The translations under genes and the position numbers were made by a program. From contig OU862919.1 in the NCBI GenBank assembly GCA_917880885.1, positions 16,944,001 to 17,008,000 on the forward strand: a stretch of 64,000 nucleotides of DNA, given 5' to 3'. Source of the stretch: Limnephilus marmoratus (lineage: Eukaryota > Arthropoda > Insecta > Trichoptera > Limnephilidae). The notes beneath the pieces were generated by a model. That model was not told where the DNA came from. It made no database searches and worked only from the letters and a program-made list of their open reading frames with translations. Of the stretch, positions 11,937-22,352 are shown piece by piece (within the stretch, counting starts at the first letter, position 1; every line of letters begins with the position of its first letter).

Positions 11937-12669
11937 CTAGCGCCCCCAACAACAACGCACGGTGAATACAACGGCAACTAGTAAGCCTAACCTAACCTCA
12001 CTACCATATTCAACCTAATACATATTGACAACTATAACCAAACTCCTCCTTTCACGGATATTGTTTCTGTCTGTTTGAACCCCTTGGACGCGTTAAACTA
12101 AATAAAATCATTCCCTCACATTTTTACATTGCTCGTGCAACACCAATGTTATGAAAAGCGCAATTAGCTATATATTGTATCAGTTGATTTATACATTCAA
12201 TGGTAATGAATTATACTCGATTTAAGCGTTGAAAAAGGATATAAAAATTGGTGAGTTCTCAATTTACACGTCCATAGGGTTAAACAGAAAAATATAATTA
12301 AATAAATATAGGGTGTATCTTATTATGGAAACTGTTTACCTCTTTGTTTGAAATGCTCCTGATAAATAATAAGTGGAGTTTTATTTATATTTTAGTTCAA
12401 AATTAATTTATTGACACTTGTAAACGATGTGTGTAATATGATATCGCGCATGATTTTCAATCAACAGCAGCAATGAAGTTAATTGTGTTTTTTTTTATGT
12501 TTTTACGGCTGATATTAATAATTTTGTTAAACAAACAGTGAATAAGACATTAGAATTTTGATGTGGCAGTAGTTCGCACATGTAATTCATTTTGTAGACT
12601 TGGTCAAAAATCACAGAAAACGAAATTGAGACAAATGTGAGGAAGATGGGTAAATAGCGTGGGGTGTAC

Positions 12670-12760
12670 CTTGGAGCAGATTGTGTCGAGTTCTGTTTGT
12701 CCAGTTGCCGGAACTTGGCAAAGGGCGAAACAGGTTTGGCCTTGGGGGCATCTTCGATAA
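12670..12760 (-). CDS. Smoothelin-like protein, exon with SPFAKFRQLDKQ motif
   Basis: Acceptor TATTCCAG, donor AAG|GTACAC. Encodes IEDAPKAKPVSPFAKFRQLD followed by KQNSTQSAP, then AG completed by the next exon to Ser. SPFAKFRQLDKQ just ahead of the CH domain is a conserved linker in smoothelin-type proteins as I recall them. It enters with two bases (TT) joined to A from exon 14277-14342 to give Ile. Length 91 bases, open. Confidence 0.9.
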
Positions 12761-13066
12761 CTGGAATATAAAAAAAGATTTAGTTTAATATTGTAAAAAA
12801 GCGATTATTTTGGATTTACCCACAATTTGCTTTTTAGAAACTCTTTAGCTACGTTTACTCTTTTTCATAGTTTCATGAGAACTGGCAATAATCCATGAAA
12901 AATTAAAAATCATTTATTATTTTTTATGATATTTTATTATAATTTTTTTTAATTGCTGAATAAAAAAAAGTTATTGCTAATATTTCCAATGTCAAATGAG
13001 CATGGAAAGCAGGGATACTTGTCAAGGGGTATTAAGTGTTGTGCCCATATACAGGTACACTACACC

Positions 13067-14236
13067 TTAACCTTTCCGGGAGTATGGACGGACTTAAACG
13101 TCAACGCGCGCTTTCGCCAAAGGAGTATGGACGTCCATAGCCGTCAAGCATCGCAAGCTTAAATTTGGCGCCTATATGCTGTAAATATGCATCGTCCTGC
13201 CATCTGTGAACCTATTCCTATAACTTTACACCATTTTATAAGTTTAGCTTCATTATCGACAGAGATATCGGCAGTTATTTATTTTTGATGACGTCACACA
13301 CGCAACTTCGACTATTAACAGAAATCTTCAACCGTTGATTTCGGCGCCCACGTGTTTTGACGTTTTTCTCACGGATTTCTAATAGTTTGTTGGTATATCT
13401 GAGCAAAAGTGATTGAATTTGATGTTTTTTTGTATTAAGTGTGATTATAAGTTCATAGCAAAGTGGATAACATTGCATCAACATAAAATTTCCACAGTGT
13501 TGAGACTTCTAACCTTTTTTGTGATCAAACCACGTGGCGAACAGTGTCAAATATATTTTTTTATAGTATATCTGAGCATAAGTGATTGAATTTGAGGTTT
13601 TGTGTTTAAGAGTGATTATAAGTTCATAGCAAAGTGCATAACATTGTGTCAAAATATAATTTCCGTAGTTTTTCCACTTTTAACCTTTCTTGTGACCCAA
13701 CCGCGTGTAAAACAGTATGAAAATAACTTTTTTATGGTTTTGTGAAATCTAAAGCATTTTGATAGACGTGTTTAATCATTTTTTTTCATTTTATTGGTGT
13801 TTTTTGTTTGTAAGTGAAAAATTGCATTATTTTTTGGTGATTTTCTGAAATTTTTTTGATTGAATCACACTATCGAAAACTTTAAAAATCATATTTAATG
13901 AAACAGTATTAATTGAATATTTCTTTTATGTACATAATTTAAAGTTTTCTGCATACACATTTCAATGATAGTGTTAAGTGAAAATAATTGTGTTATATAT
14001 ACATTTTTTTACCGTTTTGTTCATGTGCCAATGGTTTGTGATTCCTGAAAAACGATTCCGGATTTTTTGCGATAAAAGCTGAAAATGGTTAGTACGATTT
14101 TTTTACCCATTTTTGGGTCATTGACACTGTCATAAAGCATATATTTAAGAATAAAAAAAATATATATTTTAATTAAAAAAAAACTCACTCCCCAAAGCAC
14201 GGCCAGCGTTACGTAACTTACTCCCGGAAAGGTTAA
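13067..14236. mobile_element. TTAA-flanked piggyBac-like non-autonomous element
   Basis: Ends read TTAACCTTTCCGGGAGTA on the left and its exact reverse complement on the right, so TTAA lies at both borders, the target of piggyBac-type transposases, and the inverted repeat begins CC as in that superfamily. No transposase ORF is present in the 1.17 kb. Inside is a tandem duplication (13380-13740). The right border is only 40 bases from the donor of exon 14277-14342. Confidence 0.75.
13380..13740. repeat. Two-unit tandem duplication inside the TTAA element
   Basis: Units of about 175-180 bases start near 13385 and 13563. Both contain TATATCTGAGCA, GATTGAATTTGA, GTGATTATAAGTTCATAGCA and a run like TAACCTTT(T/C)TTGTGA, and differ by substitutions and small indels, so the duplication is old. 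Confidence 0.7.
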
Positions 14237-14276
14237 AGCGCTATAATTATATTATTAATTATTATGAAATGCTTAC

Positions 14277-14342
14277 TTTTGTTCGGGACATTTGTGACTT
14301 TTTCTGTTGTAGTAGTGGTTTCAACAGTAGTAGTTATTTCTT
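14277..14342 (-). CDS. Smoothelin-like protein, Thr-rich exon
   Basis: Acceptor TTTTTTGCAG, donor A|GTAAGC. Encodes EITTTVETTTTTEKVTNVPN plus K, with one base carried over to the next exon to form Ile. Only this phase is free of stops, so the upstream exon must contribute one base (A would give Lys). The candidate exon at 14768-14846 with its best donor contributes none; a possible 28-base microexon (14611-14638, CSSNHPGPT, donor GTGTGT) would restore phase, which is speculative. Confidence 0.8.
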
Positions 14343-14767
14343 CTGCAAAAAATAACAAATCATGTAAAATCATGAGGTAGGTTAGAAGTGCGTGGAGAAT
14401 AATGAAATCAAAAACACAATTGAAGCATTGCAAAAAAGCAATATTTTAGGTTAAAATGATAAATATTATTGTTGATGGAGCATTACAACATTTGGGGAAG
14501 GGGGGAGTACTACAGTACTAATATGTATCGGCATGAATATAATATGTAGGTATGTATTAAAGACAGGTATGTACAGATGCGTGTTTAATCACAAATGGCA
14601 TGCGACACACTTGTGGGGCCAGGGTGGTTGCTGCTGCACTACTCATGCTATCAGGGGTAGAGGGCCACAAGAGAGAGAGACGACACTCCCGAACAACTCA
14701 ACACAGCGGTATTAGGTATACGGGAGGCGGGGCAAGCTCACACGGAACTCCAAGAGGTGTCACTCAC

Positions 14768-14846
14768 TGCACTCCGGAGACTGCTGCTCTCCTGGCACTT
14801 CCTCTGACCCTGGGCACCTTCCACCTTCACACTTCTCCTCTTTAGC
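14768..14846 (-). CDS. Candidate small exon of the smoothelin-like gene
   Basis: Between a weak acceptor (AAAGTATAG) and a strong donor (GCA|GTGAGT) the frame continuing from the 4-kb exon (TC + G = Ser) reads LKRRSVKVEGAQGQRKCQES then SSLRSA. If not spliced it runs on as VSDTSWSSV to a TGA, so it could be an alternative C-terminus. Phase to exon 14342-14277 does not fit directly. A second overlapping frame (EEKCEGG...SPEC) would fit that exon but cannot be joined to the 4-kb exon. Real exon status needs transcripts. Confidence 0.45.
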
Positions 14847-14964
14847 CTATACTTTAAATATAAAATCAAACAACATGTCCTTATTGGAGACTGATCCAAT
14901 ACAAATCTATTCTACTATTGGATGGTTTCGGGAATGATATAATCAGCATTTCATCAACACCTAC

Positions 14965-17900
14965 GAGGATTTAAACAGATCGTCAAACGCATCCTCCACA
15001 TTCCCTTCATCCAACAAGGCCAAGTCGGCGTACGTCATCTGCGGCATTGTCGAACTCCGGCCCAAACCAAAGTTTGAGGATTGCGTGGATATTTTTTCAC
15101 TTGTTGCGTGTCGATTGATTGCACTCACTTTAGCTTTGGGTTGGTATTTTGGAGAAGGAGTGTAATTAGAATGTTTGTTTTGTTCGTCGCAGCTTTCATA
15201 GAGAGAGTGTTGTGAGGAAGATTTTGAAAGTTGGTTCGGCGAAATGCTGCCAGAGAAATATGCTTCCACTGTTCTTTTCTTCTCGTTGATCTTTTCCTTG
15301 GTTATTCCCGCCTCAAACTGCTTGGGCACACCCAGTAGGTGCATGGACTTGGCTCTCGACACAACTTTGTTTGCTGGAGAAGATAGTCTGGGTGAAGGAG
15401 GTTTTGTTGCGTTCAATTGGTGCCAGGATTCGGATTTGCTTAAAGCTGTCGGAGATGGCGTCTGAGATCCAGAACTGTTGCTGGGAGAGATGAAGGCCAT
15501 ATTGTTCAACTGAGGAAAGTGTAGCTTCGAACTGACAACAGACTCACCATTCGCGTTTATTTCCAATGAATCTGATGAGTACGCTTGGCCATTCTTTCTT
15601 TGAGAATAGGTATGATTCTGAGTCCGGTTTGCTTCTGGACTCCTTAGTGAAGGGTTGTACTTATTACTAGAGGTATTATTATATTTGATAGTCGGTATTA
15701 CATAACTGTTATTGTTATGACTTGCCTGATGGTTTGTGTGGTTGTAAGAATTTGGAATTTGACTAGAGTGAGTGACTGTATTAGGATTAGGTATTATTTG
15801 ACTAGGTTTCACAAGAGCAGTGTGAGATTTCGGTTTGAGGGTCTTCGAATTGAAGTCTTTGGTTACATTATTTTCAATCACATTAGATTTTGAGGGAGAG
15901 TAAACATTTTCCGGGGAACTCTTCTTTTTCTTTTCAATTTGACTTATAACATCGTGTTTAGGGCTGGAAAACTTTTGCAAAACTCCCTTGAGACTCTTAG
16001 CTGCTGTGTCTCTTTTTTCATAAGTTTCTTGAGTACTTTTGGGTTTAATAACTGCTTGCCCTGATACAGGCCCTCTCATCACTTTGGTTGTAACAGCCTT
16101 GTATTCAGTTTGGTTTGCATCCAAATCATCCTTTCCTGCTGGTTTCTGCTCTAATATTTTGGGCGATGTTTGTTTCATCGGTTCCGTTACATTATTAGCA
16201 ATGATCTTGCTAGGCGAAACAACAGGAGATTGCTTAGAAGAATCTTGACTCAAATTATTTAAAACAAGGTCTGGTAGCTTCTTTAATGGGCGAGGTTTGC
16301 TCTCTTCGATATCAGGTATTTGTGGCAAAGGTACAAAAGTGGATACTGGGCTGGCAGGTGTGAAGTCAGTGACTGTGTAAGTCGAGTAATCATTCTGAGA
16401 AGGTAAATGTTCTGAGAACCTGCGAGTAGCAGGAACGATTGCAGATGGTTTTGAATATTTACTGTTCTGACGGATTTGCTTTTCATAAAATTCTATCTGC
16501 AATCTTTCAGCGTCAATTTTCTTGGGGAATTCCTCTTCATCTTTTTTATCAAAGTGTTGTTTTAAGTTTTCAAGTTTTTGTACGAGGTTAGGGGCCGACA
16601 GAGGTCCCTGCGAAGGCAGGACTTGTAAGGCGTGGGGCAGAGAGAGCCTCTTAGTTGGAGGGGGCCCATTTTGAGTACTCACAGGGTTAAAGTTCTTTTC
16701 CTTGTAAGGAGGAATATGTAATGGTTGGGCGATAACTTCATCCTGAGGAGCTTTCTCAAATTTGTTTACGGCAAGGTTTAATACCCGGTTATCTTTGGAA
16801 TTGTTGGTCCAAGCCCACGGCGCACTCGGTCCCAAGGGAGACCTTTGGGTGGGGGGCTTTGTGACCAAAAATGGCATAGTAATTGGCATAGCGTGATTTT
16901 CCACTCCGTTTTTAAGAATATTATTACCAGTAGGAATAGGTTTATTGAAATCATTACTAGCGAGTTTCTTAACTTTTCCTGAAACAGAAGGTGGCGACCA
17001 CACGTTGGGAGGCGGATAGGCGGAAGTGGGTGACATGACCATCGTGGTTACTTTCTTGGGCAGTGGTTTAAAAGCTGACATTGGGGCGTGAGAGAACTGA
17101 TTTACAGTATTAGGTTTTGGTATCGGTTTGATGAGTTTCCTATCACCTAAACCACCATTAATCATGTTTGGTCCAGCCACCATGAGAGAACCTGTGATAA
17201 CCTCTTCTCTATCGTCAGTAATTTGTGGACATTTGAAATGTTTTTTGTTATCATGCAAACTATTTAAATAATTGGCACTACTTTTTGTTAGCTTGGGACC
17301 AAAATTAGAGGGCTTCTGAAAGTTAATTGAATCATCTGAAGTTTTCCAGAACTTCTTGGCTGATGTTGATTGCGCGCTAGATGAGCGGCTGTTTTCAGCT
17401 GTGGAGCCCTCAAACACATTCTTGATACTTCCGAAACAGCTGCTCCAGTTACAACCCGCTCCTCTCTGTGCACTTGGACTGTTATGAGACCAAAGTGAAT
17501 TAGTATCATTATTGTTGTGCTTCTGGATAAATGCAAGGAATTTGAGATCATTGTCAGTTTTAGGTTTAAACTGTGGGACTGTGGGCTTTTCCTTGTCCAG
17601 GTCAGTTGTGCTGAGCTTCATTCTTGCAAGTTCCCCGCCTTCATCATCGCTATCTACCTGATAGCAGTGCAATGGTTTTGGTATATCAATTGTGTTAGCT
17701 CTTTTCATTCGGAATTTTTTGTTGCTAAATCGGTTATTAGATTTACCAAAATCGATTTGCTCAGTAGTGTTGTTTCCATTAACCAGTTTTTGTTCAATTT
17801 CCTTAACCCTAGACATAGGTTTTGTTGTTTTATTATACTCCTGGTAAATTGGAGCTTGGGGTGCAGAATAATTGAAATTTCCAGAAAAACGATTAGAAGA

Positions 17901-18970
17901 TAGATGTCCATTCATTTTAGATGGTGTAGTGGTCTCCATTTGGGCCGGTTTTTTCTGTCGCAGAACAACGCTAGCTTTTATAGGTTCTGGTTCTTCGTCC
18001 GATGGAATACTTGGTTCTGGTGTTTCCTTTTTAACTTCAAGAATTTCTTTCTTATCTTCTATTATTTCTTTTTTAATTTCCAGAACGTCCTTTTTAACTT
18101 CGGGTAATTCTTTTTTAACTTCCACTGATTCAACATTAACTTCCGTTGTTTTCTTCTGTGCAGCCTTGATTAGAGATTCTTGGACGATTTTAGCCACATC
18201 ATCCAAATAAGATTCTGATCCGCGATCCAAAGACATAGATCCTTGAAGAATGGGTTTGGGTTTCGAATACGAATTAACAAGAGGCGAAGCGTCAACCTGA
18301 GCGATTTGTTTATTGGGTGCTTGTCTTTGCTGTACAGTCGCTGCACTATGGAAGACCATTTGTTCCTCTTGGGGATTGTTTGCAATTATTTTTGGTGACA
18401 TGAAGCCATTGTTTTCCTTAGGTTCTTCATCGCGTTTATTAAATAAAGCGAAAGGTTGGGCCGTTGAATTCCTAACTGGAGATTGCGGGGCTATTGGAGA
18501 AGATCGTTCCTGCTGTCGCAGAGTTCCGAGTGAGGCTTGTTTTTGGAGAGCATAAGGTAAAACTGGAAGAGGTGCCTCAATAGGTTTATCTTTTGGTGGT
18601 TGTTTTGGCTTTTCCAGCTGCAAGGGAAAGTTCATATCTTCTACCATTTTCCTAGCATCGATTAGTTCTTCTCTGGTGACGCCTACAGTGTGCCTAGCCT
18701 TCCGATCCCTGCGCTTGAAAGTTCTAGGCGGCGGGGGTCCACCAGGGGTCCTGCCTGCCGAGAGGAGGCCGGCCTGGAGCCGAGCCACGAGCTCCAGCAG
18801 GTGGCCCCCTTGGCCGGGCCCCAGAGCCCCCGTCAGTCGGGCTAGGGCCCCATGAACCTCAGTAATGAGAGGAGCGGGGAGCGGTCCCGAAGATTGGGAA
18901 CACTCACCCTTAACAGAAGGTTCCGCAGCGCCGCCTTCCTCTGCTGCAGCGGCCACTATCTCCGCACAAG
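14965..18970 (-). CDS. Smoothelin-like protein, 4-kb central exon
   Basis: Open for 1,334 full codons from acceptor TCTATTACAG to donor TC|GTAGGT. The start (CAEIVAAAAEEGG) joins in phase to ...VMAEQE of the preceding exon. It encodes a mostly disordered S/P/N/K-rich region with islands that look conserved: HTVGVTREELIDARKMVEDM, DNDLKFLAFIQKHN, RAKSMHLLGVPKQFEAGITK, and a C-terminal acidic ALLDEGNVEDAFDDLFKS. A five-fold acidic-basic KK(E/D) repeat is encoded at 18020-18135. The next in-frame codon is TAG and overlaps the donor, so intron retention would make a CH-less short form. An exon this long is unusual but the absence of stops argues strongly that it is coding. Confidence 0.93.
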
Positions 18971-19113
18971 CTGTAATAGACAACACACATCAAGTCAGAC
19001 ATGATTTTAGATTTTCATGGCCAAAAGAATTGTTGTGATTAATTTTTGGGATAGTATGCCGTGTTGCACTTCCTGCTACTTTAGTTAACATTTAGGACAG
19101 TGTGCCATCAGGT

Positions 19114-19261
19114 TAGATGTATAGGTTGTGGTGATGGGTGTTTTGAAGTACCTCTGTAGATGTAGAAGTGAGTGATACCGTGTTGGCGGAGTGACGCTTG
19201 CAATAAGGTATCACTTCTACATACCTACTTGAACACTCACTTCACCACAATCTACACATCT
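19114..19261. repeat. Inverted repeat in intron
   Basis: Left arm (TAGATGTATAGGTTGTGGTG, then TAGATGTAGAAGTGAGTGATACC in two pieces) is mirrored by the right arm ending CACCACAATCTACACATCT around a ~25-base centre. About 60-base imperfect arms; probably a small transposon remnant. Confidence 0.55.
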
Positions 19262-19656
19262 GAAAGAGGAAACGCAACATGGCATAATAAACCAAAATAA
19301 AATCATGGTAACATTGGGTCACCTTTGATTCTATGGTATAATATCAGAAACAAAACCAAGTGTCAACACAAATAACTAATTCAAAACTAATAATGAAGTT
19401 AAGGTCGAAAGTAACATTAATAAACCATCAACAAAATAACTCAAAGAAGAAATAAAATAAGTTTAAAAATAAATGTGAGAAATCTTACCCACTAGTTTAC
19501 ATTATAATATCCAAACTAATTTGGAACACATCCAAAAGAGATAAAATCATGAATTCGTTTAGTTTTTTTCATCATCCTTATAATATGCTAGAGTGAAGTG
19601 AAGGCCAGACGACCTATCCTAATCAAACAGAAGCTAAAGAGAGAGGAGAGACCTAC

Positions 19657-19732
19657 CTTCTTGCTCTGCCATAACCTGACGCAGCCTGGCTCGGATTCTT
19701 CTCCTTTCTTCGTAGTCACTGCTCTCCTCCAA
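19657..19732 (-). CDS. Smoothelin-like protein, EERRRIRARLR exon
   Basis: Acceptor AATTTTAG, donor AAG|GTAGGT. Encodes LEESSDYEERRRIRARLRQV then MAEQE and one base that forms Ala with the next exon. The (D/E)YEERRxIRAxLR pattern is the hallmark of the smoothelin N-terminal repeat (Pfam 'Smoothelin' segment as I recall it), predicted as a charged helix. It joins the preceding exon in phase 0 (ILKRL-LEESS). 76 bases, fully open. Confidence 0.93.
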
Positions 19733-21218
19733 CTAAAATTCACAAATAATGAACATAAAGTAATGTCTTGATTTAATTGAAGAAAAAAGTAAAGAAGAAG
19801 AAAGAAAAAAGAAATAAGAGATCTAAAATAACTGGAAACAACAGGATATTTTCACTGCTTTTTTTTATTATTGAAAAAAAAACAATCCGAATTAAAACAA
19901 AGGTTATTAACTCTATTATATCTATTTTGAATTTTCGGGCCATCTCTTTGATCAGCTAATAGCCAATTTCAGAGAAATGCATGTGGGTCACCAAAATCCG
20001 ACAGAATTCATTGTCATCGACAACTAATCTCTCTGCCAAGTTCCGAGTCCAAGAATTAAAGACCTTTCCTCATTTTTGGCGACGTGGACATTATTTCTCA
20101 AAATATAGCGGCACTATCGTGTAGCTCAGACTTTACCCTAAAAAACGAGCGGTGATCCGGCTTGGTAGCTGCTTCAGTGCGATCTTTGTGTCCGTCTAAT
20201 CCCACCGGTTGCAAGGTGCGCTCAATTATTCGCTTTCTCAACTGAGGGAGTTCGCCCTGTTGAAGTTCATAATATCGCGATTTTGATACCAGACGTCAAT
20301 AACTCTACCACACAAATGATTTTGAGAGAAAAATGAAGTATGCAAATTGCGTGCTCGTTGATTTCGCAAAATGCTGAAGAGCAAAATCCTATGGAAAGCG
20401 CTCGGATTTCTTTTTTCAGTTTTTCCAACCAAAGCGAAGTTTTCTGGGATGAAACATGGGTTCAGCACCTAACCCCAGAATCAAAAGTGCAATCAATGAC
20501 ATGAATTGCATATTTTTCTTCACCTGAAGCAACATTTGGCCGGAAAACCTTTGGAGACCGACTAGGACGCGGTGGGAGAGGTGATAGCATATTTGGCGGT
20601 AGAGTTCTGCGAAGAGGGAGTCAAGGATCTAGTGCCACGGCTCACCAAGTGCATCTATCATAACGGGGACTATGTTGAAAAATAGTGGGGTATGGGGGTA
20701 TGTACATAAAACATCACATGATTTTTTTGTAAATATAAATATTTCCAGGTTTTTAAAATTAGAACGGCCTCTTAGACAACCGTTTTAAAAAATAAGAAAA
20801 GAATTACGATAAAAGAAGGTATTTATTTTTATGATGAATAATAAATTTTCTATGTCGATTTAAAATGTGCCATTTTCAATTTGCCGCCAAAACGAAATGT
20901 TCGATTTTATCCCTGAGTATGGTGGCGTTGACGTCACGCCAGGCAGCGTTGGTGACAGCCGCCTTACCAGGCAGTGGCGTTTCTACGTCATAATGTAATG
21001 TACGGTCTTAGATCGTTTTGAAATCAATAATTATGAATAAATATATTAAAATAACACATTTTAGCACTATAATCATAACCAGAAAAATAAACTATCTTCC
21101 ACACATTTTTAACAGTATCCGTAGTTTGTGAAAATACTCCACTACTAGATCGAAATGACAAAATAACAAACACGGCCTGTTGATTCAAACACAAATAATA
21201 TTATTATGTGTACATTAC
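19733..21218. other. Intron, nothing recognised
   Basis: Lies between the two most 5' coding exons identified. It contains a purine-rich tract at 19780-19815 and a somewhat GC-richer stretch near 20130-20240 without coding signature. No repeat family recognised. Confidence 0.45.
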
Positions 21219-21302
21219 CAATCTCTTCAAGATTCGTTCGTCCCAAATGTCATCAATATCTTGCGAAACTTTGGAGGATTTGGAAACCACTGTTTTCGAC
21301 TC
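21219..21302 (-). CDS. Smoothelin-like protein, most 5' coding exon found
   Basis: Acceptor CTTTCTTTCAG, donor TTG|GTAATG. Twenty-eight codons: ESKTVVSKSSKVSQ then DIDDIWDERILKRL, running into LEESSDYEE in phase 0. The helix ending ILKRLL directly ahead of the charged segment matches the smoothelin N-terminal unit. There is no ATG and it starts with a good acceptor, so at least one more coding exon lies upstream; I could not identify it. Confidence 0.88.
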
Positions 21303-21354
21303 CTGAAAGAAAGAAAAACTCGAATATAAATTTGAATATTTTAAAGGATGCAAA

Positions 21355-22039
21355 TCTTAATATATAAAACAAAGTTGGGTTAGTTACACCATTTATAACT
21401 CAAGAATGGCTGGACCGATTTTTATAATCTTTGATTTGTTGGATTTGTCTCCGCCCCGAAAAACAGAATAGATATTAAAAAATCGGAAAATTTCACGAAA
21501 AATAATTATGAAGAAAATTTATTTTCCTTATACATTTTGTATGGAACAAATTCTCATCTTTTGAAAGAGCTGCAGCAATATTGTGATAAATATATCTAAT
21601 GTTGAATAGTGAGTGAATTCCAAAAATTCAAAAAGTCAAATGTCATGCGCTGATTTTTTTACTTTTGTTCTTAAACATATAATGCTGCCCCTCTTTCTTA
21701 CGTACTAAATGTCAACAGTCTAAAATGAGACAAACGGTGAATGTTTATCTGCACCCCTCCAAAGGAAAAATATAATAATTATAATAAATCTCCCTCACAC
21801 GAATAAAGAAAATGGAACGCAATTCCCGTAAATGGAAAAGTAAAAAAATCACAAAAAATATAAATCTGTACACAACGCCATCTCTGATATTGACAAACAC
21901 AAAACACAGATAGTTTGGATCGATAATTGCTTCATAGCGTAATTTTTAACTTAATAAAAAAATTGAATTTAATTCAGCTAATAAGTTAACACAACAGTCA
22001 TTGATTCTGAGGCGGTACGAAGTTCGTCGGGTCAGCTAG
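21355..22039 (+). mobile_element. Non-autonomous Helitron (H1)
   Basis: Begins TCTTAATATATAAAAC after an A and ends GGGTCAGCTAG before a T, the 5'-TC ... CTAG-3' in A^T rule of Helitrons. The interior contains GGCTGGACCGATTTTTATA, and shares its outer sequence with H4 (62582-63045). No Rep/helicase ORF. It sits in the intron just upstream of exon 21302, antisense to the gene. Confidence 0.75.
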
Positions 22040-22248
22040 TAATTTATATTTTAAAATTGTTATTGTTTAGCTGCAATAATAATTTCTTATAGCTTTAACG
22101 AACATAATAACTTATTTTCTTCAAGACGTAGGTATCAATGGTGCCTCAAATTATCGTTACTATGGCAATCAACAAAGATCGATAATGTTTTCAAATGGTA
22201 ATATGGAATCAATAAGACACTAATGGCCAGTTAACCACTATAATTATG

Positions 22249-22352
22249 AACCAGTTTCTTCACAGAACTGAAATAATAACAAAACTTGAATATAACTTCT
22301 ACAGAACCTTAAAATTAACTTCATAATTTGATGATTTCTTCAAATTCTGTAC
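22249..22352. repeat. Diverged copy of the 44330 miniature element
   Basis: Shares AACCAGTTTCTTCACAGAACT, AAAACTTGAAT, TTTGATGATTTCTTCAAATT and CTGTACAAC in order with 44330-44425. The terminal inverted repeats are mutated, so this is an older copy. Confidence 0.5.

Noticed and set aside
11506..11955. 149-codon minus-strand ORF over the CH-domain exon
   Set aside because: It is in a different frame from the CH-domain exon and has no recognisable domain; it is a shadow of exon 11795-11936.
15244..18555. Several plus-strand and alternate-frame ORFs
   Set aside because: All lie antisense or out of frame within the 4-kb coding exon.
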